From Lawsonibacter sp. (lineage in GTDB: Bacteria; Bacillota; Clostridia; Oscillospirales; Oscillospiraceae), in contig JAAVYL010000020.1 in assembly GCA_022791075.1 (NCBI GenBank), positions 1 to 44,795 of the forward strand: a DNA stretch of 44,795 nucleotides. The letters run 5' to 3'. The notes below the pieces were generated by a model that had not been told where the DNA came from, did no database searches, and saw nothing but the letters and a program-made list of their open reading frames with translations. Positions 17,584 through 25,555 of this stretch are shown here, piece by piece. Both the position numbers and the translations under genes were made by a program. The first letter of the stretch is position 1. Each line of letters starts with the position of its first letter.

Positions 17584-18701
17584 TTCGTGCCCTCCTTTCC
17601 GGTCCGCACCGCCAGCCGGAAGCGGGTAAAGAAGTCCGCCGCCAACACAATGAAGAGGATTACCCCCTGGAGCAGGCTGGCAAAGTTGGAGTCAATGGCG
17701 GGGTAGGTGGTGCTGGCCGTTTGGCAGCCATACTGGAGGACCGTAATCAGCAGCGAAGCCACCACGATGCCCGCCGTATTCAGCTTGGCCAGCCACGCCA
17801 CCACAATACCTGTCCAGCCCACGTCGTTGGTGGGGGAGGCGGACATCACCCCGGCAGAGGACACATGGAAGGCCCCCGCCATGCCGATGAGGGCGGCGGA
17901 CAGGAAGATGGTGCGAATCACAATCCTCCCCACCCGCATCCCGGCATACCGGGCCGTATTGGGGCTGTCTCCCACCACGGCGATCTCATACCCGCGCTTG
18001 GTGTAGCTGAGATAGATGAAAATAAGTATGCACAGGACCAGCGCCACCACCAGCGACAGGTTCAGATTGAAGGGCCCGATGGGTATGGTCATCATCTGGG
18101 CGCTGTCCGGGAAGCGCGCAAACCGGGGCCGGGCGGACTCCGGATCCAGGAAGAAATTCCACTCCCCCTTGGTTTCAGCGAAAAACTGGAGAAAATAGAG
18201 GGCGATATAGTTGAGCATCAGGGTGAGCAGGGTCTCATTGGTCCCCCACTTCACCTTCAGCGCCGCAACGAACACTCCATACAGCCCGCCCCCCAGGGCG
18301 CCGCACAGGGCCATAACCAGCAGCATCAGCGGCTTCGGCAGGCTCTCTCCCAGCTGCATCCCGGCCACAGCGGCCCAAAACGCACCCATGATAAACTGTC
18401 CCTCACCGCCGATGTTCCAAAAGCGCATTTTAAAGGCCAGGGCCAAAGCCAGCGAGACGATAAGCAGCGGGACAAACAGGCGGATAAAGTTTTCAACCGC
18501 CCGCCAGGGATACCGGCTGCCGGGAATGCCCATGGTAAACATCTGCCGGTAGAAGGTGAGGGGCTCCACCCCCTGAACCGCCAGCAGCACCGCGCCAACC
18601 GCCAGGGCCAGGACCACAGCTGCGAAATAGGCGGCGGCCTGCCGGCCCAGGCTGGCATTCTCCCGCTTGACTACATGGAAAAGGGGCTGTCGGTTTTTCA
18701 T
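17580..18701 (-). CDS. Nucleoside-type ABC transporter permease (NupP/YufP-like)
   Basis: This 373 aa permease pairs with the one encoded next. Family features are FWNIGGEGQFIMGAFWAA, KWGTNETLLTLMLNYIALY, LSYTKRGYEIAVVGDSPNTARYAGM and SASPTNDVGWTGIVVAWLAKLN. It has an N-terminal cytoplasmic stretch and about eight to ten membrane spans. Its ATG overlaps the TGA of the ATPase gene by four bases (ATGA), and its own TGA overlaps the next start in the same way. Confidence 0.93.
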   Translation of the reverse strand: MKNRQPLFHVVKRENASLGRQAAAYFAAVVLALAVGAVLLAVQGVEPLTFYRQMFTMGIPGSRYPWRAVENFIRLFVPLLIVSLALALAFKMRFWNIGGEGQFIMGAFWAAVAGMQLGESLPKPLMLLVMALCGALGGGLYGVFVAALKVKWGTNETLLTLMLNYIALYFLQFFAETKGEWNFFLDPESARPRFARFPDSAQMMTIPIGPFNLNLSLVVALVLCILIFIYLSYTKRGYEIAVVGDSPNTARYAGMRVGRIVIRTIFLSAALIGMAGAFHVSSAGVMSASPTNDVGWTGIVVAWLAKLNTAGIVVASLLITVLQYGCQTASTTYPAIDSNFASLLQGVILFIVLAADFFTRFRLAVRTGKEGTK

Positions 18702-20284
18702 TCCTCCACCTCCTCGGCCTCTCCGATGCGGCTGTCCCGGGCGTAGCCGGCCGGCTTGTCCTCATACCTGTGGGACAGGTCCAGGGAACCCGTCATCATC
18801 AGTCCCAGTTCCTCCTTGGTGGTCTTGTGGGCATGGACAACCCCCATCACCTTCCCATGGCACAGCACCATTATCTTATCACACAGATCAATCATCACAT
18901 CCAGGTCCTCTCCCACAAAGAGGATGCCCACGCCGTCCTTCTTCTGCTGATTCAGAATGTTGTAGATGGCATAGGAGGAGTTAATATCCAGCCCCCGGAC
19001 AGGGTAGGCCGTGACAATAACGTTGGGACCTGCCTTGATTTCCCGGCCCAGCAGCACCTTCTGCACATTGCCGCCGGACAGCCGGCGCACCGGCGTCTCT
19101 GAGGAGGGGGTGACAATTTCCAGGTCCTCCACCACCTGCCGGGCCTCCGCCCGGCCCGTCTTACGGTCCACAAACGGCCCCTTGGCCTGGTCATACTTCT
19201 TCAGCAGCATGTTGTCGGTAATGGACATGGAGGGAGCCAACCCCATGCCCAGCCGGTCCTCGGGGATGAAGGACATGGAGATGCCCTTTTCCAAAATGGC
19301 CTTGGGGGACAGGCCCACAATATTATCCCCCTTGTGTATCATCATGCCGCTCTCAATCGGCCGCAGTCCGGCGATGGCCTCACACAACTCCTTCTGGCCG
19401 CAGCCGGCAATGCCTGCCACCCCCAGAATTTCTCCCCCGCGGATATAGAAGCTCACGTGGTCGATGGCCGTGGCGCCCTCGTCACCCTTGATGGTCAGGT
19501 CCCGGATCTCCAGCAGCGGCCGGGTCTTCTCCACCACAGGGCGGTCGATATTCAGCTCCACCTTTCGGCCCACCATAAATTCGGTGAGCTGCTGCTCGTC
19601 CGTGGCGGCGGTATCCACAGTGCCGATATACTCCCCCTTGCGGAGAATAGCCACCCGGTCGGAAATTTCCAGCACCTCATTGAGCTTATGGGTGATGATG
19701 ATAATGGCGTGGCCCGACTCCCTCATGCGGCGCAGCACATCAAAGAGCTTCGCCGTCTCCTGAACGGTAAGGACGGCGGTGGGCTCGTCCAGAATGATAA
19801 TCCTGGCCCCGTAGTACAGCACCTTGATGATTTCCAGGGTCTGCTTCTCCGACACCGCCATATTGTAAACCTTTTTTCGGGGATCAATGTCAAAGCCGAA
19901 CCGCTGAGTCATCTCACGGATGGCGTCGTACCGCTCCTTTTTCAGCACGGAACCCGACTTGTCGTCCCCCAGCCAGATATTGTCGGCGGCAGAGAAGACG
20001 TCCACCAGCTTGAAATGCTGGTGGACCATACCGATCCCCAGCCTCTTGGCGTCCTCGGGGGAGTTGATTACCACCTCCCGGCCGTCCACCAGAATATCTC
20101 CGCTGTCCGGCTTATAGATGCCAGACAGCATATTCATCAGCGTGGTCTTGCCCGAGCCATTCTCCCCCAGCAGCGCCAGAATCTCTCCCGGCTTTACGTT
20201 CAGGCTGATGCTTTTATTCGCTGCGACACTGCCAAAGCTCTTGCAGATGCCCCGCATCTCTATGGCGTATTGCTGCTCTCCCAT
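18698..20284 (-). CDS. Nucleoside-type ABC transporter ATPase (NupO/YufO-like)
   Basis: This 528 aa protein has two ABC cassettes in one chain, as in sugar and nucleoside importers of this family. Cassette 1 has Walker A GENGSGKTT, a degenerate signature (VSEKQTLEI) and Walker B IIILDEPTAVLT. Cassette 2 has a degenerate Walker A (GVAGIAGCGQKEL), a good signature LSGGNVQKV and a weak Walker B (VIVTAYPVRGLD); such asymmetry is usual in the family. It energises the two permeases encoded downstream. GGGAGGGG lies before its ATG, immediately next to the arm of an inverted repeat. Confidence 0.94.
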   Translation of the reverse strand: MGEQQYAIEMRGICKSFGSVAANKSISLNVKPGEILALLGENGSGKTTLMNMLSGIYKPDSGDILVDGREVVINSPEDAKRLGIGMVHQHFKLVDVFSAADNIWLGDDKSGSVLKKERYDAIREMTQRFGFDIDPRKKVYNMAVSEKQTLEIIKVLYYGARIIILDEPTAVLTVQETAKLFDVLRRMRESGHAIIIITHKLNEVLEISDRVAILRKGEYIGTVDTAATDEQQLTEFMVGRKVELNIDRPVVEKTRPLLEIRDLTIKGDEGATAIDHVSFYIRGGEILGVAGIAGCGQKELCEAIAGLRPIESGMMIHKGDNIVGLSPKAILEKGISMSFIPEDRLGMGLAPSMSITDNMLLKKYDQAKGPFVDRKTGRAEARQVVEDLEIVTPSSETPVRRLSGGNVQKVLLGREIKAGPNVIVTAYPVRGLDINSSYAIYNILNQQKKDGVGILFVGEDLDVMIDLCDKIMVLCHGKVMGVVHAHKTTKEELGLMMTGSLDLSHRYEDKPAGYARDSRIGEAEEVEE

Positions 20285-20300
20285 TCAGTCCCCTCCCTTT

Positions 20301-20378
20301 TGTAGGGCAAGGGCTCTGCCCTTGCCTTGTCAGGGTTCCGCCTTGTTGGAGAGGCAAGGGCAGAGCCCTTGCCCTACA
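20301..20378. repeat. Perfect 27-bp inverted repeat
   Basis: Two 27-base arms (20301-20327 and 20352-20378) are perfect reverse complements separated by 24 bases. Each arm also contains its own palindrome, GGCAAGGGC-TCT-GCCCTTGCC. There is no ORF inside. It looks like a MITE- or REP/BIME-like element, located between the binding-protein gene and the ATPase gene of the same transporter. Confidence 0.9.
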
Positions 20379-20392
20379 TGCGTACCCTCTGC

Positions 20393-20463
20393 GTAGGGGC
20401 GGATATCATCCGCCCGCCTGAACCCCGGCACATGACCGGCGGGCGCATGATACGCGCCCCTAC
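20393..20463. repeat. Second inverted repeat pair, same family as the mutS copy
   Basis: Two 26-base arms (20393-20418 and 20438-20463) are inverted copies with three differences, and each arm keeps its own internal stem. The left arm is an exact reverse complement of mutS bases 267-292. With the preceding element this fills most of the 262-base gap between the bmp and ATPase genes. Confidence 0.88.
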
Positions 20464-20471
20464 ATACGTTC

Positions 20472-20515
20472 CTCTATAAAACACACGGGCCGGCCGGGAA
20501 TTTCCGGCCGGCCCG
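20472..20515 (-). terminator. Terminator after the BMP lipoprotein gene
   Basis: Read on the minus strand, CGGGCCGGCCGG, loop AAATTC, CCGGCCGGCCCG is followed by TGTGTTTTATAG. The stem is a perfect 12 pairs. It would leave more transcript for the binding protein than for the ATPase and permeases. Confidence 0.75.
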
Positions 20516-20546
20516 GTTCGGGTCTGCGCATCGGCGGGGGGAGGGC

Positions 20547-21824
20547 TTAGCCCTCCTCAACCCCTGCCACGTTGTAATCCATGCCGCCGGTGATCACACT
20601 GTCCTCCACAGAGGGGCCGCCGGCAGCCACGATGACGTTGCCCTGGTTGTCCACCAGATCAGCGTCGGTCCTGACGATCTCCACCTTGCCATCCTCAGAA
20701 ATGTTATAGGACAGCTTTACACCGGAGAACACGTCCCACTCGCCGGAGACAATCAGCTCCCGGACAGCGTCGATCACCGCCTGAGTATTGGGGGCACAGT
20801 TGCTGCTCAGGGGGGAGACATCCACAAAATTCTCCTTCAGGCCGGCATAGTAGGCGGGACCATTCATGTTCTCCACAAACTTGGTGGCGTCACCGTTGCA
20901 GGCAATAGCGGCCTCCAGGGCGGTCTGATAATAGACGTTCCAGTGCCAGACGGCGGCGGTGAGGTGGCCGTTGGGGGCCTGCTCAGTCATGTCGGAGTTA
21001 TAGCCGCAGCCGAACACACCGTTCTCCTGAGCCACCAACTGGGGCTGGGCGGAGTCGCAGTGCTGGGAGATGACACAGCAGCCATAGGTGTCAATGAGGG
21101 CCTGGGCGGCCTGGCGCTCCAGGGTCTCATCACCCCAGGCGTTGATGACGTTTACATGAACCACAGCATCAGGGTTGACGGACTGGGCGCCCAAAGCGAA
21201 GGCGTTGATGCCGGAGCAGGTCTCGGCGTAGTCCAGGTTATAGGCGGCCACATAGCCGATATTATTGTTCTCCAGCTCCAGAGTCTTCATACCGGCGGCG
21301 ATGCCTGCCAGATAGCGGGCCTGATAGATGCGGCCAAAATAGTTATTGAAGTTGGTGTCGTTGGACTTGTAGCCGGTGCCGTGGGAGAAGATGACGTCGG
21401 GGTAGTCCGCCGCCTTTTGCTCCATGGCGTTGAGATAGCCGAAGGAGATGCCGAAGACGATATCGGCCCCCTGGTTAACCACAGTGTCGATGGCCGTCGC
21501 CACAGCGGTGTCGTCTCCATCCGGCACGCCGTCTACAATGATCAGCTCAGCGGGGTCCATTCCCAGGGCCTTCATAGCCGTGGTAATGCCGTTGTGGTGC
21601 TGGAAGGTGTAGCCGGAGGTGTCGTTCTGGCTGTTGATGTAGATGGCACCCACCTTGAGACTGGGCTTGTTGTCCTCCGGAGTGGACACGCTGCTGCCGG
21701 GGTTGCTGGCAGAGCCGGGGTTGCTGGCGGAGCTGTCTTTGCCGTTGCTCTTGTCCCCGCTGCCGCAGGCAGCCAGAGACAGGCTCATCGCAGCGGCCAG
21801 AGCCAGCGCAAGAATCTTTTTCAT
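20547..21824 (-). CDS. BMP family substrate-binding lipoprotein
   Basis: This 425 aa protein is the substrate-binding part of the ABC importer encoded downstream. It has a lipoprotein signal (MKKILALALAAAMSLSLAAC) with the Cys at about residue 20, then a Ser/Asn/Pro-rich tether with two SNPGS units. The PnrA/BMP domain follows (VGAIYINSQNDTSGYTFQHHNG, GADIVFGISFGYLNAMEQKAADYPDVIF, RYLAGIAAGMKT, NIGYVAAYNLDYAE). Members bind purine nucleosides. AAGGAGGAAG precedes the ATG. It lies between the xpt terminator and its own terminator. Confidence 0.94.
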   Translation of the reverse strand: MKKILALALAAAMSLSLAACGSGDKSNGKDSSASNPGSASNPGSSVSTPEDNKPSLKVGAIYINSQNDTSGYTFQHHNGITTAMKALGMDPAELIIVDGVPDGDDTAVATAIDTVVNQGADIVFGISFGYLNAMEQKAADYPDVIFSHGTGYKSNDTNFNNYFGRIYQARYLAGIAAGMKTLELENNNIGYVAAYNLDYAETCSGINAFALGAQSVNPDAVVHVNVINAWGDETLERQAAQALIDTYGCCVISQHCDSAQPQLVAQENGVFGCGYNSDMTEQAPNGHLTAAVWHWNVYYQTALEAAIACNGDATKFVENMNGPAYYAGLKENFVDVSPLSSNCAPNTQAVIDAVRELIVSGEWDVFSGVKLSYNISEDGKVEIVRTDADLVDNQGNVIVAAGGPSVEDSVITGGMDYNVAGVEEG

Positions 21825-21870
21825 TGGTACTTCCTCCTTAGTGTTCGTTCGTTTTCATCCTACCTTATAT

Positions 21871-21896
21871 ATTAAAACCGGGGTGCCGGTTTTAAT
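21871..21896 (-). terminator. Terminator after xpt
   Basis: ATTAAAACCGG, four-base loop, CCGGTTTTAAT is a perfect 11-pair palindrome ending in TTTTAAT on the minus strand, 26 bases after the xpt stop. It is symmetrical, so it could act in both directions. Confidence 0.75.
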
Positions 21897-21921
21897 CGAC
21901 CCAATCGGAAGCGGACCTGCG

Positions 21922-22497
21922 TCAGTCGGCAAACTCCACGCCCCGCTCTTCACTCATGGCCTTCACCCGGGCCAGCGCCTCCACCCGGATCCCTCCGGCA
22001 CGGATACGGTCTCCCCCGGGCTGGAAGGCTTTTTCAATCACAACGCCCGCCCCCGCAAGCCGGGCGCCAGACTGGTTCACCAGGTCGATGAGGCCCTCCA
22101 GCGCAGCGCCGTTGGCCAGGAAGTCGTCAATAATCAGGACAGTGTCCTCCGGGCCCAGGAACTTTTTGGAGACGATCACATCGTAGACCCTGCCATGGGT
22201 GAAGGACTCCACCTTGGTGGTGTAGACCTCTCCGGCGATGTTTTTGGTCTGACTTTTTTTGGCAAAGACCACCGGGCAATGAAAAAACTGCGCTGTGACA
22301 CAAGCGATCCCGATGCCTGAGGCCTCAATGGTCAATAGCTTGTTCACGCCGCAGTCCGCAAAGCGCCGCTGGAATTCCCGTCCAATTTCCTCAAAAAGGG
22401 CAACATCCATCTGGTGGTTCAGAAAACTGTCCACCTTCAGCACGTCATTCCCCTTTACCGTGCCGTCCTGCCGGATACGCTCCTTGAGCAGCTCCAT
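21922..22497 (-). CDS. xpt: Xanthine phosphoribosyltransferase
   Basis: Xpt makes XMP from xanthine and PRPP in purine salvage. The protein closely follows the B. subtilis enzyme: MELLKERI start, VLKVDSFLNHQMD, TIEASGIGIA, PVVFAKK, the PRPP loop VLIIDDFLANGAALEGL, and VVIEKAFQPGGDR. The track's frame begins 17 codons earlier, but the ATG at 22497 aligns with known N termini and has GGTGGGGG before it; the product is 191 aa. It lies upstream of a nucleoside ABC importer on the same strand. No guanine riboswitch is visible in its short leader. Confidence 0.94.
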   Translation of the reverse strand: MELLKERIRQDGTVKGNDVLKVDSFLNHQMDVALFEEIGREFQRRFADCGVNKLLTIEASGIGIACVTAQFFHCPVVFAKKSQTKNIAGEVYTTKVESFTHGRVYDVIVSKKFLGPEDTVLIIDDFLANGAALEGLIDLVNQSGARLAGAGVVIEKAFQPGGDRIRAGGIRVEALARVKAMSEERGVEFAD

Positions 22498-22517
22498 CGT
22501 CCCCCACCGCCTTTTCG

Positions 22518-22545
22518 GAAAATAACAATAGCCCGGCTTCCGGGC
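22518..22545 (-). terminator. Attenuator-like hairpin in the xpt leader
   Basis: On the minus strand GCCCGG-AAG-CCGGGC is followed by TATTGTTATTTTCC, between the xpt promoter and its ribosome site. The short stem and T-rich tail look like a small terminator, so some form of attenuation is possible; a competing structure was not found. Confidence 0.35.
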
Positions 22546-22576
22546 CAAATCCTTCTGCGGAAATTATCACGCCTGT

Positions 22577-22605
22577 ATTATACAGGAAAGCCTTCTCATT
22601 TTCAA
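22577..22605 (-). promoter_or_regulatory. Promoter of xpt
   Basis: Minus strand TTGAAA, 17-base spacer, TATAAT. It is a near-consensus vegetative promoter about 80 bases ahead of the xpt start, divergent from noc. Confidence 0.8.
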
Positions 22606-22682
22606 TCCCTTTCTTCTCTTTTTTTTACAAAATTTGAATGTTTTTTCACAGTGCTCCGGGGCAGATTCGCCTGGGACCGGGT

Positions 22683-22696
22683 GTTCCCCGGGAAAT
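22683..22696 (+). promoter_or_regulatory. Noc-binding-site-like palindrome
   Basis: GTTCCCCGGGAAAT matches 12 of 14 positions of the B. subtilis Noc site ATTTCCCGGGAAAT and lies in the 360-base divergent region upstream of noc. The rest of this region holds the xpt promoter and leader and AT-rich sequence without a clear noc promoter. Autoregulation by Noc is inference. Confidence 0.4.
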
Positions 22697-22857
22697 TTTT
22701 TCCCGCTGTCAGTGTTCGACAGTCTATTTTCCATTTTATGGTAAACTATTTTTGTAATCCAACTGCTCCCTGTTCTGAGGCAGCTCCGACAGCAGACCCG
22801 AAGAGCTCGCTTCCTTGCAAAGCAATTTTGACAATACCAAAGAAAGGCGGGATTTTT

Positions 22858-23667
22858 ATGTGGCCGCTGACCAAAAAAGGACTATTTGAGAATGGACGGG
22901 TACTCTTTCTCCCTGTAGATGTCATCCAGCCGAACCCCCATCAGCCTCGCCGCACCTTCGCACAGTCGGAGCTGGAGGAGCTGGCCGGCTCTATTCAGGA
23001 GTTGGGGCTGCTCCAACCCCTCACCGTGCGCCGCCGGGAGGGCCATTGGGAGCTGGTAGCCGGGGAGCGCCGCCTGCGGGCAGCCCGGCTGGCCGGGCTG
23101 GACACCGTCCCCTGTCTGTCCATTCAGACGGACAGCCAGTCCTCCTCCCTGCTGGCTCTGGTGGAAAACCTTCAGCGCCGGGACCTGGACTTCTGGGAGG
23201 AGTCCCTGGCCCTGCGCCGGCTGATTGACACCTACCATGTCTCTCAGGAGGAGGTGGCCCGGCGCATCGGCAAGAGCCAGTCTGCGGTCGCCAACAAGCT
23301 CCGGCTGCTGAAGCTTCCCCAGGAGGCCCTGGCGCTTCTCCGGGACGGCGGCGCTACGGAGCGCCATGCCCGGACGCTGCTGCGCCTGGAGACCCCCCAG
23401 CAGCAGCTGGACGCAGCCCGTCAGGCAGTGGATAACCGTCTCACCGTAGCTCAGACTGAGGCCCTGGTGGACGCTATTCTCGCCTCCAAGCCCAACCCCG
23501 CCCGGAGACGCCCCACCTTCATCGTCAAGGATGTGCGGCTGTTTCTCAACACCATAAACCACAGCATAGACGTGATGCGCTCCGCCGGTGTGGATGCTCA
23601 GTGCCGCCGCCAGGACAGCGACGAGGAGATCACCCTCACCATACATATTCCCCGCAGGGCGGGCTGA
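22858..23667 (+). CDS. noc: Nucleoid occlusion protein Noc (ParB family)
   Basis: This 269 aa ParB paralogue most resembles Noc, the CTP-dependent DNA clamp that keeps division away from the nucleoid. Visible are the ParB N domain (VIQPNPHQPRRTF, GLLQPLTVRR), the CTP-binding GERRLRAARLAG and ENLQRRDLDFWEE boxes, and the helix-turn-helix VSQEEVARRIGKSQSAVANKLRLLKLP, where ANKLRLLKL is typical of Noc rather than Spo0J. A short N terminus (MWPLTKKGLF) may serve as the membrane-binding helix. The ATG at 22858 has AGAAAGGCGG; the track's longer frame is not credible. A parS-overlapping terminator follows directly, then parA-parB. Confidence 0.88.
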   Translation: MWPLTKKGLFENGRVLFLPVDVIQPNPHQPRRTFAQSELEELAGSIQELGLLQPLTVRRREGHWELVAGERRLRAARLAGLDTVPCLSIQTDSQSSSLLALVENLQRRDLDFWEESLALRRLIDTYHVSQEEVARRIGKSQSAVANKLRLLKLPQEALALLRDGGATERHARTLLRLETPQQQLDAARQAVDNRLTVAQTEALVDAILASKPNPARRRPTFIVKDVRLFLNTINHSIDVMRSAGVDAQCRRQDSDEEITLTIHIPRRAG

Positions 23668-23683
23668 CGTTTCACGTGAAACA
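23668..23683 (+). promoter_or_regulatory. parS site (one mismatch) after noc
   Basis: CGTTTCACGTGAAACA differs from the Firmicute parS consensus only at the first base. It starts at the base right after the noc stop codon and its right half is part of the following terminator stem. Confidence 0.88.
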
Positions 23684-23716
23684 TCGGAGCTCAAACGAGC
23701 TTCGATGTTTCTTTTT
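23678..23716 (+). terminator. Terminator of noc, stem overlapping parS
   Basis: GAAACATCGGAGCTC, loop AAAC, GAGCTTCGATGTTTC gives 15 pairs with one G-U, then TTTTT. The first six bases of the stem are the right end of the parS site. Confidence 0.9.
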
Positions 23717-23736
23717 AAAGAAAAATGCAAAAACAG

Positions 23737-23765
23737 TTGAAATCTTCTCTGGCGGTTGATATAAT
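23737..23765 (+). promoter_or_regulatory. Promoter of parA-parB
   Basis: TTGAAA, 17-base spacer, TATAAT. It is a near-consensus promoter about 50 bases before the parA start and right after the noc terminator, so the parAB unit is transcribed on its own. Confidence 0.85.
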
Positions 23766-23771
23766 ATCTCT

Positions 23772-23791
23772 CTGCAAAAACCTTTTTGCAG
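23772..23791 (+). other. Perfect dyad in the parA leader
   Basis: CTGCAAAAA-CC-TTTTTGCAG is a perfect 9-base inverted repeat at or just after the expected transcription start. It may be an operator or a 5' hairpin. No protein is identified. Confidence 0.5.
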
Positions 23792-23817
23792 TTCAACTGT
23801 ACCGAGGAGGCCTCTCC

Positions 23818-24573
23818 ATGGGCAAAATCATTGCTGTTGTCAATCAAAAGGGCGGGGTTGGCAAGACCACTACCACAGTCAATATAACCGCCGCTTTTCA
23901 CGACCTGGGCAAGCGGGTTCTGCTGTGCGACTTTGACCCCCAGGCCAATGCCACCTCCGGCATAGGTGTGGATAAGAACGCCGCCTCCCCCAACGTATAC
24001 GATGTGCTGGTCAGCGGCGCCGACCCTGTCAAGGCCGTGGTTGCCACCAAATTCGGAGATGTGCTGCCCTCCAATAAGGCGCTGGCCGGAGCAGGCATTG
24101 AAATGATTGGTATGGACAACCGGGAGAAGCTGCTCAAGCAGGCTCTGGACGTTCTGGCAGACAGCTATGACTTTATTTTCATCGACTGCCCCCCCTCCCT
24201 GGAGCTTCTCACCGTCAACGCCCTGTGTGCCGCGGGCTCCATTCTGGTCCCGGTACAGTGCGAGTATTATGCTCTGGAGGGACTGAGCGATCTGCTGACC
24301 ACTGTCCGCATGGTAAAGCGAAAGCTGAACCCCGCACTGGCTATGGAGGGCGTCCTGCTGACTATGTTTGACAGCCGCACCAACCTGTCCCTCCAGGTGG
24401 CGGAGGAGGTCAAGCGCCATTTCCCCGGGCAGGTCTACGCCACTGTCATCCCCCGAAACGTCCGTCTGTCCGAGGCCCCCAGCCACGGCAAGCCCATCTC
24501 CGCCTATGACCCCTACTCCCGCGGAGCCGAGGCCTACCGGATGCTGGCGGATGAAATGTGCTCTCAGGGCTGA
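23818..24573 (+). CDS. parA: Chromosome partitioning ATPase ParA/Soj
   Basis: ParA binds DNA as an ATP dimer, drives origin separation with ParB, and in Bacillus also controls DnaA. The 251 aa protein has the deviant Walker A KGGVGKTTT at residues 11-19, the FDPQANAT motif, and FIFIDCPPSLELLTVNAL for Walker B. The ATG at 23818 has GAGGAGG in front; the track's start 31 codons upstream would overlap the promoter. It is followed by parB after 88 bases. Confidence 0.97.
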   Translation: MGKIIAVVNQKGGVGKTTTTVNITAAFHDLGKRVLLCDFDPQANATSGIGVDKNAASPNVYDVLVSGADPVKAVVATKFGDVLPSNKALAGAGIEMIGMDNREKLLKQALDVLADSYDFIFIDCPPSLELLTVNALCAAGSILVPVQCEYYALEGLSDLLTTVRMVKRKLNPALAMEGVLLTMFDSRTNLSLQVAEEVKRHFPGQVYATVIPRNVRLSEAPSHGKPISAYDPYSRGAEAYRMLADEMCSQG

Positions 24574-24661
24574 GCGGTCCGGGTTGCTCTGGTCTATATC
24601 AGCTCGGGGAAGGAACCGCCCTGCGGACAAAGCATCTCATTTTATCAATAGAGGTAATAAT

Positions 24662-25555
24662 ATGGCAAAACGAACCAAGGATCTAGGCCTGGGGCGGGGA
24701 CTGAACGCCCTGCTGGGCGACCCGGATCTCCCTGAGCAGAACGAGGGCTCTATCTCCCTCCCCATCTCTCAGGTAGAGCCGGGGCTGAATCAACCGCGAA
24801 AACGGTTTGATCAGGACGCCCTGAACGACCTGGCTGACTCCATTCGAATTCATGGCATCATTCAGCCTCTGACCGTCCGGCGGCTGTCAACCGGCTACTA
24901 TCAGATTATTGCCGGCGAGCGGCGCTGGCGGGCGGCAAAATCCGCCGGACTTCAGGAGGTGCCCGCCGTCATCATCGAGGCGGATGACCGTAAGGTGATG
25001 GAGCTGGGCCTCATCGAAAACCTCCAGCGGGAGGACTTGAATCCCGCCGAGGAGGCACGCGGCTACAGAACTCTGATGGAAGACTATGGACTGACCCAGG
25101 AGCAGGTGGCTCACCAGATGGGCAAGTCCCGGCCGGCTGTCACCAACACACTCCGTCTGCTGGCACTGCCCGACGAGGTCATGCAGCTGCTGGAGGAGGG
25201 CTCCCTCTCCGCCGGTCACGCCAGGGCCATCCTGGGCGCCCCCACTGCCGCTCTGCAAAGAGAGACCGCCAAGCGGGTGGTGACGGACCAACTGTCCGTC
25301 CGGCAGACGGAAGCTCTGATTAAAGCCCTGCAAAAGGAGAAGAAAGAGAAGCCCAAGGAGCAGGAGGCCGACCTCTCCCTCTATCTGGGGGAGCTGGAAA
25401 AGAATCTCTCAGGCAGGCTGGGCCGGAAGGTAAAGATTGCCCACAAAGGCAAGAAGGGCCGGATTGAGCTGGAGTACTACAACGACCAGGACCTGGAGGC
25501 CCTGCTGGCACTGCTTCAGCAGCTGAATGCCGAAGGGGGTGGCTTCCATGCCTGA
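24662..25555 (+). CDS. parB: Chromosome partitioning protein ParB/Spo0J
   Basis: ParB is a CTP-dependent clamp that loads at parS and spreads to organise the origin and load SMC. The 297 aa protein starts MAKRTKDLGLGRGLNALLGD, where the LGRGLNALL motif stimulates ParA. It has the CTPase boxes GERRWRAAKSAG and ENLQREDLNPAEEA, the helix-turn-helix LTQEQVAHQMGKSRPAVTNTLRLLALP, and a C-terminal dimerisation region with a Lys-rich stretch. The ATG follows AGAGGTAATA. Matching parS sites lie at 23668 and 26129. Confidence 0.97.
   Translation: MAKRTKDLGLGRGLNALLGDPDLPEQNEGSISLPISQVEPGLNQPRKRFDQDALNDLADSIRIHGIIQPLTVRRLSTGYYQIIAGERRWRAAKSAGLQEVPAVIIEADDRKVMELGLIENLQREDLNPAEEARGYRTLMEDYGLTQEQVAHQMGKSRPAVTNTLRLLALPDEVMQLLEEGSLSAGHARAILGAPTAALQRETAKRVVTDQLSVRQTEALIKALQKEKKEKPKEQEADLSLYLGELEKNLSGRLGRKVKIAHKGKKGRIELEYYNDQDLEALLALLQQLNAEGGGFHA

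Noticed and set aside
17721-18746. 341 aa plus-strand ORF opposite the NupP-like permease
   Set aside because: Composition is His/Gln-rich shadow sequence; the minus-strand permease is well supported.
23966-23974. TGTGGATAA, a perfect DnaA box, inside parA
   Set aside because: It is a single copy that encodes the conserved GVDKN region; no box cluster or AT-rich unwinding element is nearby.
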